From Oleiagrimonas sp035690885 (GTDB taxonomy: Bacteria > Pseudomonadota > Gammaproteobacteria > Xanthomonadales > Rhodanobacteraceae): a DNA stretch of 64,000 bases. The translations under genes and the position numbers were made by a program. The notes under the pieces were generated by a model. The model saw nothing but the letters and a program-made list of their open reading frames with translations, was not told where the DNA came from and did not search any database. The stretch lies in NCBI GenBank assembly GCA_035690885.1, contig DASSKC010000062.1:1-64000 (forward strand), given 5' to 3'. Of the stretch, positions 42,993 through 51,056 are shown one piece after another; position 1 is the first letter of the stretch; the number at the start of each line of letters is the position of its first letter.

Positions 42993-43877
42993 TCAGTGGT
43001 TGCGCTGGACGATGTACTCGGCCATCCAGCGCAGTGGGTCGGCACTGTCTCCCAGTGGCTGCAGCGCCTGCATGGCGTCGGAGTAGGCGCTGTCCGCGCG
43101 TTGCCGCGCCGCGTCCAGGCCCAGCAGCCCCGGCCATGTCGACTTGCCGTGCGCGGCGTCGGCGCCGCCGGCCTTGCCGGTCAGGTTTTCATCGCCTTCG
43201 ACGTCGAGCAGATCGTCGCGGATCTGGAAGGCCAGGCCGATGCTGTCGGCGAAATCGCCCAGCCGGCGACGCACGCCGGCATCCAGGCCGGGCAGGGCAT
43301 CGCAAGCGAGCGCGACGGCGGCACGGATGAGGCAGCCGGTCTTGCGGCGATTGAGTTCTTCCAGTTCCGCCAGTTCGACATGTCGCGATTCGGCTTCCAG
43401 ATCCATGGTCTGGCCGCCGGTCATGCCCAACGACCCCGTGGCTTGCGCCAGTGTGCGGACCATGCCGATGCGACTGGCCGACGCGCTCTTGCCATCGGCC
43501 AGTACTGCGAACGCCAGCGTTTGCAGGGCGTCGCCGGCGAGAATGGCGGCTGCCGTGCCGTAGGCCTTGTGCACGGTGGGACGGCCACGCCGAAGCGCGT
43601 CGTCATCCATCGAGGGCAAGTCGTCGTGTACCAGCGAAAAACCGTGGATCATCTCGACCGCACACGCCGGATCGTCCAGCCGGTCCGGATCGATGCCGAG
43701 AACTTCGCCGGTGGCATAGCACAGCAAGGGACGTACGCGTTTGCCACCACCGAGAATGGCGTAGCGCATGGCCTCGTGGAGCGATGACGGTGCCGTGGCG
43801 GCGGCGGGGAGACGGGCGTCCAGTGCGCGCTCGGCGCGGTCGACGTAATCGGGTACCCGGCTCTCGAAACTGGTCAT
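42993..43877 (-). CDS. ispA: Farnesyl-diphosphate synthase (short-chain polyprenyl synthase)
   Basis: The product has 294 residues, typical for IspA. AILGGGKRVRPLLCYAT precedes the first Asp-rich motif VHDDLPSMDDDALRRG (about 90-105) and the second is QIRDDLLDVEGDE; GGQTMDLEAE lies between. It condenses DMAPP with two IPP to FPP, the substrate of the neighbouring squalene synthase. GGPP cannot be excluded from sequence. The start at 43877 gives the standard length; the frame is open to 43970. It is divergent from sqs across a 197-bp region. Confidence 0.9.
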   Translation of the reverse strand: MTSFESRVPDYVDRAERALDARLPAAATAPSSLHEAMRYAILGGGKRVRPLLCYATGEVLGIDPDRLDDPACAVEMIHGFSLVHDDLPSMDDDALRRGRPTVHKAYGTAAAILAGDALQTLAFAVLADGKSASASRIGMVRTLAQATGSLGMTGGQTMDLEAESRHVELAELEELNRRKTGCLIRAAVALACDALPGLDAGVRRRLGDFADSIGLAFQIRDDLLDVEGDENLTGKAGGADAAHGKSTWPGLLGLDAARQRADSAYSDAMQALQPLGDSADPLRWMAEYIVQRNH

Positions 43878-44074
43878 GCTGTCCACTGGTGGCCCTTTGC
43901 AAATGGCGATGCGGGTCATGGTGCAATGCGTCGTGGCGGATGTCCACTGGCCGGCATGCGGCGTATTCATTCAGTTGGTGTCCAGCGCCTGAAGCCGTTT
44001 GCTTGGTACCGTTTTTTTGTCGCAAGCGTTATCGTATATCAGCGATACGTCAGCACACATGAGGAGTCAGCGTC
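43878..44074. promoter_or_regulatory. Divergent regulatory region between ispA and sqs
   Basis: The two divergent genes must be driven from these 197 bp. A seven-T run (44012-44018), TATATC (44035-44040) and the imperfect symmetry of TATCGTATATCAGCGATACG (44030-44049) are visible, and GAGGAG before sqs is a good ribosome-binding site. I cannot fix a convincing -35/-10 pair. Confidence 0.35.
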
Positions 44075-45157
44075 ATGCGCATGTCCGTTGCCCTCGCTCC
44101 TTCTGCCAAGTATCTGCATGACTATCAGGACGATATCCTGAAGAAGGTGTCGAGGACATTTGCCCTGACCATCCCGCAACTGCCCAAGCCGTTGCGACGG
44201 GTGGTCACCAATGCCTATCTGTTGTGCCGCATTGCCGACACCATCGAGGACGAGTCGGCATTGTCGGTCGAGCAGAAGCAGCATTTCCACGAGCTGTTTT
44301 TGAGTGTGGCCGCTGGCGATGCCGATGCGGCGGCTTTCGCCGACACGCTGACACCGCTGCTGGCCAATGACGCACTGGAGGCGGAAAAGGACCTCATTGG
44401 CCACACCGATGCGGTGGTCGCGGTCACGCGTGGTTTCAACGACAACCAGCAGGCCGCCCTCAATCGATGCCTGACCGTGATGTGCCGCGGCATGCCGCGC
44501 TACGAACGTCACGCCAGCATCGAGGGGTTGAGCAACCAGGCGTCACTGGATCGTTATTGCTACTACGTCGCCGGTGTGGTTGGCGAGACGCTCACGGCGC
44601 TGTTCTGCGATTACTCCGAGTCCATCAATCGTCACCGCGAACGCATGATGCAGCTGGGTCTTTCCTTTGGCCAGGGACTGCAGATGGTCAACATCCTCAA
44701 GGACTTCTGGGAGGACCATGGGCGTGGCGTGTGCTGGTTGCCGCAGAATCTGTTTGCGCGGATGGGCGTCAATCTCGGCCAAGTCGACCGCAACCATTAC
44801 CAGCCAGGCTTCGGCGAAGCCTACGCCAACCTGATCGGCGTTGCCTACACGCACCTGCGCAACGGGTTCGAGTACACGCTGATGATTCCCGAAAAGGAAT
44901 CGGGCATTCGTCGCTTCTGCCTGGTCGCATTGGCGCTGGCCGTGCAGACGCTGCAGCGCATCCATGAGAATCCGGATTTCCGTTGCGGCAGCGATGTGAA
45001 AGTATCGCATCGCGTGGTGACCAATACGCTCATCATGACGCGTCTGTTCGCCGGCTATGATCGTGTCCTGCGACGCTGGTTCGGGCGTCTCGGTCGCGGG
45101 CTGCCAATGCAGACGCTGGTGGCTGACTGGTCGGAGAAGTTGCGCCAGATACGTTGA
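44075..45157 (+). CDS. sqs: Squalene synthase, eukaryote-type single enzyme
   Basis: The product has 360 residues. The first Asp-rich motif DTIED is at 55-59 within NAYLLCRIADTIEDE, the second DFWED at 210-214 within QMVNILKDFWED, and YCYYVAGVVGETLT at 161-174 is the segment conserved from human squalene synthase. It lacks the C-terminal membrane anchor of eukaryotic enzymes. It joins two FPP to presqualene diphosphate and reduces it with NADPH to squalene. Most hopanoid-forming proteobacteria use the three-enzyme HpnC-D-E route instead; no such genes are here. It is the first gene of the sqs-shc-hpnG-hpnA run. Confidence 0.9.
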   Translation: MRMSVALAPSAKYLHDYQDDILKKVSRTFALTIPQLPKPLRRVVTNAYLLCRIADTIEDESALSVEQKQHFHELFLSVAAGDADAAAFADTLTPLLANDALEAEKDLIGHTDAVVAVTRGFNDNQQAALNRCLTVMCRGMPRYERHASIEGLSNQASLDRYCYYVAGVVGETLTALFCDYSESINRHRERMMQLGLSFGQGLQMVNILKDFWEDHGRGVCWLPQNLFARMGVNLGQVDRNHYQPGFGEAYANLIGVAYTHLRNGFEYTLMIPEKESGIRRFCLVALALAVQTLQRIHENPDFRCGSDVKVSHRVVTNTLIMTRLFAGYDRVLRRWFGRLGRGLPMQTLVADWSEKLRQIR

Positions 45158-45215
45158 CCGGCGCGCCCGGCGATCCATTGCAACATGTTCAACATGTGTC
45201 GGAGGAGGAAGCTTG

Positions 45216-47186
45216 ATGCGTGATGTCTCCGTGGAACCGTCCATGGCCACGGGCGGCGGGGCAGGGGAAGGTCTAGTGGACCGCCATCGTCTTGATGCCG
45301 CCATCGCCGCGACCCGCAACGCATTGCTGCAAAGTCAGCACGACAATGGCCATTGGTGCCACGAGCTGGAGGCCGATTGCACCATCCCGGCTGAGTACGT
45401 GTTGATGCTGCATTATTTCGGCGAGCGCGAACCCGAACTGGAAGCGAAGATCGGCAACTACCTGCGGGCACGCCAGGGCAAGGACCATGGCTGGCCCTTG
45501 TACGAGTCGGGCGCGATGGACGTCAGTTGCAGCGTCAAGAGTTATTATGCGCTCAAGCTGATCGGCGACGATCCGGATGCCGAGCACATGCAACGGGCGC
45601 GCCAGGCGATTCGCGCGCGTGGCGGCGCGGCTCGGGCCAACGTGTTCACGCGCATGACGCTGGCGTTGTTCGGCGAGTTGCCCTGGCGCGGCGTTCCGGT
45701 GGTGCCGGTGGAGCTGGTGTTGCTGCCGCGCTGGTTTCCCGTCCATCTGCTGAAGATTTCCTATTGGTCGCGCACCGTGGTCACGCCCCTGGCTGTTTTG
45801 TGCAGCCTCAAGCCGCGGGCGGCCAATCCACTTGGCGTCGGCATCCGTGAACTGTTCATCACGGCGCCCGAAGACGAGCGTCATTACTTCGATCCGCCGC
45901 GCACGCTGCTGGCGCGGTTGTTCCTGTGGCTGGACCGTTTTGCACACGTACTGGATGCGCATCCGCCCAAGTGGTTGCGTCGGCGCGCGGTCAAGCGTGC
46001 CATGGACTGGATGCTGCCGCGGTTGAATGGCGAGGACGGGCTCGGGGCCATTTTCCCGGCCATGGTCAATGCCTGCGAGGTGCTGGCGCTGCTGGGTTAC
46101 GACCAGAACGAATCGCCCTTGCGCGAAGCGCGTCAGTCGGTGCGCAAGCTGTTGATCGAGAAGGACACCGAAGCATATTGCCAGCCCTGCGTGTCACCCG
46201 TGTGGGACACGGGTCTGGGCTGTCTGGCCATGCAGGAGGATGCGCGCTCGCATCCGCTGCCCGAGCTGCAGCAGTCCGTGACTCGGGCACTTGATTGGTT
46301 GCACGAGAAACAATTGACCGACGAGGACGGCGACTGGACGCTGACCCATCCCCGGCTGCCCGGCGGCAGCTGGGCGTTCCAGTACAACAACGCGGCGTAT
46401 CCCGATCTGGACGACACCGCGGTCATGGCCTGGACCATGCTTCGCGGAGGTGCCGACGGAGCCGACACCAGATACGCCGAGTCCATCCAGCGCGCGGCCG
46501 ATTGGCTGATCGGCATGCAGTCGCGCAACGGCGGTTTTGCCGCGTTCGATTCGGACAACACGCATTACTGGCTCAACCAGATCCCCTTTGCCGATCATGG
46601 CGCACTGCTCGACCCGCCGACCAGCGATGTCAGCGCACGCGTGCTGACTTTTCTGTCTGCCCTGGCCAGACCCGGGGACAAGCGCGCCCGTACTCGGGTC
46701 CTCGCGTACTTGCGCAACAGCCAGACCGACGCGGGTTGCTGGTTCGGGCGCTGGGGTACCAACTACATCTACGGCACCTGGTCGGCTTTGATGGCGCTGG
46801 AGGCCGCTGGCGTCGATCACGGTGATGCCGCGGTGCGGCGCGGGGTGGCGTGGCTGAAGCAGTGCCAGCGTGCCGATGGCGGCTGGGGCGAGACCAACGA
46901 TACCTACATGGATCCGGGCCTCGCCGGCACCGATTCGCGCAGCAATGCCGCACAGACCGCGTGGGCGCTGCTGGGTCTGATGGCAAGCGGCGAGGGCGGC
47001 AGCGAGGCGGTCGCGCGCGGCGTACAGTGGCTCGTGCAGACGCAGGACCAAGACGGCCGCTGGCACGACAAGGGTTTCAACGCACCGGGCTTTCCGCGCG
47101 TGTTCTATCTCAAGTATCACGGTTACAGCCATTATTTTCCGTACTGGGCGCTGGCACGTTATCGCCGGTGCACGGTCGATGGCTGA
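45216..47186 (+). CDS. shc: Squalene-hopene cyclase
   Basis: The product has 656 residues. The catalytic D-x-D-D is at residues 397-400 in AAYPDLDDTAVMAW, which starts cyclisation by protonation. QW-type repeats are visible (LQSQHDNGHWCHELE near the N-terminus, IGMQSRNGGFAAFDSDN, KQCQRADGGWGETNDTY, VQTQDQDGRWHDKGF). The monotopic enzyme sits on the inner membrane and turns squalene into hopene/hopanol. GGAGGAGG precedes the ATG by several bases. Its last eight bases overlap the hpnG start. Confidence 0.95.
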   Translation: MRDVSVEPSMATGGGAGEGLVDRHRLDAAIAATRNALLQSQHDNGHWCHELEADCTIPAEYVLMLHYFGEREPELEAKIGNYLRARQGKDHGWPLYESGAMDVSCSVKSYYALKLIGDDPDAEHMQRARQAIRARGGAARANVFTRMTLALFGELPWRGVPVVPVELVLLPRWFPVHLLKISYWSRTVVTPLAVLCSLKPRAANPLGVGIRELFITAPEDERHYFDPPRTLLARLFLWLDRFAHVLDAHPPKWLRRRAVKRAMDWMLPRLNGEDGLGAIFPAMVNACEVLALLGYDQNESPLREARQSVRKLLIEKDTEAYCQPCVSPVWDTGLGCLAMQEDARSHPLPELQQSVTRALDWLHEKQLTDEDGDWTLTHPRLPGGSWAFQYNNAAYPDLDDTAVMAWTMLRGGADGADTRYAESIQRAADWLIGMQSRNGGFAAFDSDNTHYWLNQIPFADHGALLDPPTSDVSARVLTFLSALARPGDKRARTRVLAYLRNSQTDAGCWFGRWGTNYIYGTWSALMALEAAGVDHGDAAVRRGVAWLKQCQRADGGWGETNDTYMDPGLAGTDSRSNAAQTAWALLGLMASGEGGSEAVARGVQWLVQTQDQDGRWHDKGFNAPGFPRVFYLKYHGYSHYFPYWALARYRRCTVDG

Positions 47187-47850
47187 TATCGGCGTGGTGG
47201 CGGCCTTGCCGGCGGAAGCCGCGACATGGCCGGCGGACAGCGGATTTCAGGTCGTCGTGGCCGGTCCGGGCATGCAACGCGCCACGGCTGCCGCGCGAGG
47301 CCTGTTGGCGGCGGGAGCCACGAGGTTGATCAGCTGGGGCGTGGCCGGTGGCCTGACGGCTCGACTGCGGCCGGGTGATCTGGTGCTCGCCGATCGGGTG
47401 GCATCCGCCGACGGCGTGCAGATACCCGATCGAGACTGGTGCAGCGAGATGGTCGCGAGGCTGCAACCGCTGGAATGTCCGCTCACGGTCGGAAGCGTCT
47501 GGACGCATGCGCATGCGGTCACATCACTCGCGGAAAAACAACGGCTGGCGGCCAATGGCCATGCCATCGTCGACATGGAGGCCGCCGCCGTGGCGTCCGT
47601 GGCGCGTGCTGCCGGCGTGCCGTTCGTGGTCATCAAGGCGGTGTGCGACCCGGCCGGTCGCGCGCTTCCGGCTTGCGCGCCACGGTTGTTGCACGCCGAT
47701 GGTCGCGTGCGGGTCAGCGCCGTGGCCATGACCCTGGCAAGTGGTCCGCGCATGTGGCGCCATCTGCGGCAAATGCACCGCGATTTCGATGCTGCTTGCG
47801 GCGGTTTGCGCAAAGCGGCCGCATGCTTGTCGGTATCATGTCCGCCATGA
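47179..47850 (+). CDS. hpnG: Adenosylhopane nucleosidase (HpnG)
   Basis: The product has 223 residues. IGVVAALPAEAATWP and LISWGVAGGLTARLRPGDLV LAD are the start of a nucleoside-phosphorylase-like fold, with AIVDMEAAAVASVARAAGVP as the nucleoside-binding Glu-Met-Glu-like segment (here DMEA). HpnG removes adenine from adenosylhopane to give ribosylhopane, the second step of C35 hopanoid side-chain synthesis after HpnH. It overlaps shc at its 5' end and hpnA at its 3' end. Confidence 0.85.
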   Translation: MADIGVVAALPAEAATWPADSGFQVVVAGPGMQRATAAARGLLAAGATRLISWGVAGGLTARLRPGDLVLADRVASADGVQIPDRDWCSEMVARLQPLECPLTVGSVWTHAHAVTSLAEKQRLAANGHAIVDMEAAAVASVARAAGVPFVVIKAVCDPAGRALPACAPRLLHADGRVRVSAVAMTLASGPRMWRHLRQMHRDFDAACGGLRKAAACLSVSCPP

Positions 47851-48848
47851 GCGACTTGGTACTGGTCACCGGCGCCAACGGTTTTGTCGGTTCGGCCGTG
47901 GTGCGCAACCTGCTTGAGGCGGGTTATCGGGTGCGTGCGCTGGTACGTGCCAGCAGCCGCATGGACAACCTTGCCGGTGTGGATGCCGAGCCGGTGATCG
48001 GCGATTTGCGTGACCCCGATTCGCTGGCCGACGCCATGCGCGGTTGTCGGGGCGCGTTCCATGTGGCGGCCGACTATCGCCTGTGGACGCCCGATGCCGC
48101 GGCCACCGAAGCCATGTACGCCAGCAATGTCGAGGGCAGCCGCAACGTCCTGCGTGCGGCGTCGCGGGCCGGCGTCGCGCGCATCGTCTATACCAGCAGC
48201 GTGGCCACGCTGGGTCTGCATGCCGACGGGTCCCCGGCGGACGAAACCACGCCGGTCACGTTGGACGCCATGATCGGAGATTACAAGCGCTCCAAGTATC
48301 TGGCCGAACAGGCAGTCGAGGAGTTGGCCGAGTCCGAACATCTCGACGTGGTCACCGTGCATCCGGCGGCACCGGTCGGTCCGCGCGACATCAAGCCGAC
48401 ACCGACCGGGCGCATGGTGCTGGACGCCGCGCGCCGGCGCATGCCGGTGTACGTCGATACCGGCCTGGACATCGTGCATGTCGACGATGTGGCCGAAGGT
48501 CACCGCCTGGCATACGAGCGCGGCACCGGCGGCCGGCACTACATCCTCGGCGGCGACAATCTCAGTCTGCGCGAGATTTTGATCGAGGTGGCCGTGATCA
48601 CCGGTCGGCATGCCCCCTGGATGCGCATTCCGCATGCGCTGGTACTGCCGCCGGCGCATCTCGCCGAGCTCCTGGCCCGGTTCAGCAAGCGTGAACCGGC
48701 GGTGACCGTGGCTGGCGCCCGGTTGGCCCGAAAGCACATGTATTTTTCGCATCAGCGCGCCGCATTCGAGCTCGGATATGCCCCCGGACCGGCCCGCGAG
48801 GCGCTTGCCGATGCGGTGAAATGGTATGCCGAGAACGGCCGGTTATGA
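47847..48848 (+). CDS. hpnA: Hopanoid-associated sugar epimerase (HpnA)
   Basis: The product has 333 residues. LVLVTGANGFVGSAVVRNLL is the NAD-binding loop of extended SDRs; the active-site pair is YKRSKYLAEQ (Tyr-x3-Lys), with YTSSVATLG upstream. Typical of HpnA, the NAD-dependent epimerase/dehydratase-like protein found in most hopanoid operons, whose exact reaction is unknown. The start overlaps the hpnG stop by ATGA; an in-frame ATG at 47838 is the alternative. Confidence 0.88.
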   Translation: MSDLVLVTGANGFVGSAVVRNLLEAGYRVRALVRASSRMDNLAGVDAEPVIGDLRDPDSLADAMRGCRGAFHVAADYRLWTPDAAATEAMYASNVEGSRNVLRAASRAGVARIVYTSSVATLGLHADGSPADETTPVTLDAMIGDYKRSKYLAEQAVEELAESEHLDVVTVHPAAPVGPRDIKPTPTGRMVLDAARRRMPVYVDTGLDIVHVDDVAEGHRLAYERGTGGRHYILGGDNLSLREILIEVAVITGRHAPWMRIPHALVLPPAHLAELLARFSKREPAVTVAGARLARKHMYFSHQRAAFELGYAPGPAREALADAVKWYAENGRL

Positions 48849-49002
48849 GCACGTTTAGGCGTAAAAGCGTAGAATAGGGCAAGTCGGGCACTGGTTTTAC
48901 ACCCATCCTCCGGAGCGAGGCCACGACCACTCGGTCAAGCATGACAGGCTCTCCGGATCCGACGCCGGCGGGCCGACACCGTTTGGATGCGAAGGAGTCC
49001 AG
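48849..49002 (+). promoter_or_regulatory. Leader and candidate promoter of the mevalonate operon
   Basis: Within this 154-bp gap, TAGAAT (48870-48875) is a fair -10; the matching -35 (GAGCAC, 17 bp upstream) is poor, so an activator may be needed. Inverted TCCGGAG and CTCCGGA elements lie in the leader (about 48910 and 48953). GAAGGAG precedes the mvaD ATG. The operon could alternatively be read through from hpnA. Confidence 0.35.
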
Positions 49003-49995
49003 ATGACAGCGATTGCGCAAGCGCAACCCAATATCGCGCTGGTCAAATACTGGGGCAAGCGGGATACGGCACTCAACCTGCCTGCGGCCGACTCGCTGTC
49101 CATCACCCTGGCGTCCCTGTCCACGCGGACCGAAGTCACTTTCGACCCGACGCTTGAACACGATGTGCTGCTGCTCAATGGCGCGCCCGATGCGCGGACG
49201 CTGGCGCGTGCCAGTGCGTGTCTGGACGTGCTGCGCGAGCGCGCCGGCAATCCGTGCCGTGCGCATGTGGATACGCGCAACAACTTTCCCACCGCTGCGG
49301 GACTGGCCTCATCGGCGTCGGGCTTTGCCGCGCTGGTGATGGCGGCCAACGCGGCGCTTGGCTTGCCGGAAGATCGACCATGGCTGTCCACGATCGCCCG
49401 TCAGGGATCGGGGTCGGCGGCGCGTTCGCTGTATGGCGGCTTCGTGCACATGCATGCCGGAAGCCGCGAAGATGGTGCCGACGCGCATGCCGAGCCGTTG
49501 CTGGAAGCCGGGGCCTGGCCGCTCGAAGTCGTGGTCGCCGTGACCACGCGCAAGGCCAAGGCCGTGGGCTCCGGTGAAGGCATGGAGCGGACGCGACGTA
49601 CCTCGCCGTTCTACGGCCAATGGGCCGGAACGGTCGCCGACGACATCGTGCTGGCGCGCGCGGCGGTTGCGGCACGCGACTTCGAGGCACTGGCCGCTGT
49701 CAGCGAGCACAGCTGCTTGAAAATGCATGCGTTGATGTTGTCCAGCCAGCCGCCGTTGATGTACTGGTCGCCGGCAACGCTGGCCTGCATGCAGATGGTT
49801 CGCCAATTGCGCGAGCGTGATGGTCTGGGCGTGTTTTTCACCGTCGATGCCGGTCCCCAGGTCAAGGCCGTTTGCCTGCCGGCCGATGCCGCGAAAGTCG
49901 CGGCCGCGTTGCGCGAGGTGTCCGGCGTGGAAGCGATTCTGCGCAGCGCATTGGGCAAGGGGGCGCGCAACGTTCCCATGGCCGAGGTGGCCTGA
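49003..49995 (+). CDS. mvaD: Diphosphomevalonate decarboxylase
   Basis: The product has 330 residues. NIALVKYWGKRD at 10-21 is the diagnostic N-terminal motif of the family; the GHMP ATP loop is NFPTAAGLASSASGFAAL (94-111), and the catalytic Asp is in FFTVDAGPQVK (Asp282). It phosphorylates and decarboxylates mevalonate 5-diphosphate to IPP. Its stop (TGA 49993-49995) shares one base with the next ATG, so translation is coupled. It has no other GHMP-family identity that fits as well. Confidence 0.93.
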   Translation: MTAIAQAQPNIALVKYWGKRDTALNLPAADSLSITLASLSTRTEVTFDPTLEHDVLLLNGAPDARTLARASACLDVLRERAGNPCRAHVDTRNNFPTAAGLASSASGFAALVMAANAALGLPEDRPWLSTIARQGSGSAARSLYGGFVHMHAGSREDGADAHAEPLLEAGAWPLEVVVAVTTRKAKAVGSGEGMERTRRTSPFYGQWAGTVADDIVLARAAVAARDFEALAAVSEHSCLKMHALMLSSQPPLMYWSPATLACMQMVRQLRERDGLGVFFTVDAGPQVKAVCLPADAAKVAAALREVSGVEAILRSALGKGARNVPMAEVA

Positions 49996-51056
49996 TGCAC
50001 GCGGTGCATGCCAGCGCCCCGGCCAAGCTGGTTGTCGCCGGCGACTACGCGGTGCTCGAAGGCGCCCCGGCAGTCGTCATCGCGCTGGATCGGCGCGCGC
50101 ATGTCGAAGTCGAGTCTTTGGCGGACACGGATGCCGCGTTCTGCATTGACGCCCCGGACCTCGACATTCGTGGTGCGCAAGGCCGGCTGGAGGGCGAGCG
50201 CATCACCTGGTCGTCCGACGCCGATCGTTTGACGCTGGTGACCGCGGTGCTGCAATACCTGGCGCAGCACGGCGCGGCGCCGCGTTCCGCGCACGTCACG
50301 CTGGACACGCAAGCGTTCTTTGCCGGCGACGGCGCCAAGCTCGGCCTGGGTTCCAGCGCGGCCCTGACCGTCGCGTTGACGGCCGCCGTGAACACGGCCA
50401 ACGATGCAGAGGCGGGCGATCTTGCGGCCATGATCGGCATGCATCGGCGCATGCAGGGCGGTCGTGGCAGTGGCCTGGATATTGCCGCCGCCTTGATGGG
50501 GGGCACGTTGATTTACCGCTTGAGCGATGGACAAGCGCAAACCGAGCGTGCCCGCTGGCCGCACGAGCTGGGCCTGTGCTGCGTCTGGTCCGGACGCTCG
50601 GCTTCGACGGGCTCGGCATTGGCGCAACTGGCCGATTGGCGGTCGCGGCATACGGCTGCTTACGCCACCCACATGCAGGCCTTGTCGGATGCTGCCGCCG
50701 AGGTGGCTGTGGCCCTGCGTGCAGGCAGCGGCGCCGACATGGCCACGGGCATGTCCGAGTATGCCGATATGCTGGCGCGCTTCGGCGAAACCGTCGGCAT
50801 CGACATCGTGTCGGCTGAACACCGCGCACTGGCCGCCATGGCCAATGACTGCGGCGTGGTGTACAAAAGTTGCGGTGCCGGCGGTGGCGACGTCGGCATG
50901 GCCGTGGCCGTGGATGATGATCGACTTTCCCATTTCGCACGGCAGGCTGCGAGCGCCGGTTTCCGCATCGTGGAAACCGGTATCGACGAGCGCGGCCTGT
51001 CGGTGCAAACAGCAAACACGAGTCACAGGAGACAACCATGGACAACGTACGCGTGA
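49995..51056 (+). CDS. mvaK2: Phosphomevalonate kinase (GHMP family)
   Basis: The product has 353 residues. ASAPAKLVVAGDYAVLEGAP (7-26) is motif 1, AKLGLGSSAALTVAL (114-128) the ATP loop and YKSCGAGGGDVGMA (290-303) motif 3, the wording typical of bacterial phosphomevalonate kinases. It adds the second phosphate to mevalonate 5-phosphate. The start at 49995 overlaps mvaD by one base; an upstream open frame inside mvaD is ignored. Its last 19 bases overlap the start of the reductase-kinase fusion. Confidence 0.88.
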   Translation: MHAVHASAPAKLVVAGDYAVLEGAPAVVIALDRRAHVEVESLADTDAAFCIDAPDLDIRGAQGRLEGERITWSSDADRLTLVTAVLQYLAQHGAAPRSAHVTLDTQAFFAGDGAKLGLGSSAALTVALTAAVNTANDAEAGDLAAMIGMHRRMQGGRGSGLDIAAALMGGTLIYRLSDGQAQTERARWPHELGLCCVWSGRSASTGSALAQLADWRSRHTAAYATHMQALSDAAAEVAVALRAGSGADMATGMSEYADMLARFGETVGIDIVSAEHRALAAMANDCGVVYKSCGAGGGDVGMAVAVDDDRLSHFARQAASAGFRIVETGIDERGLSVQTANTSHRRQPWTTYA

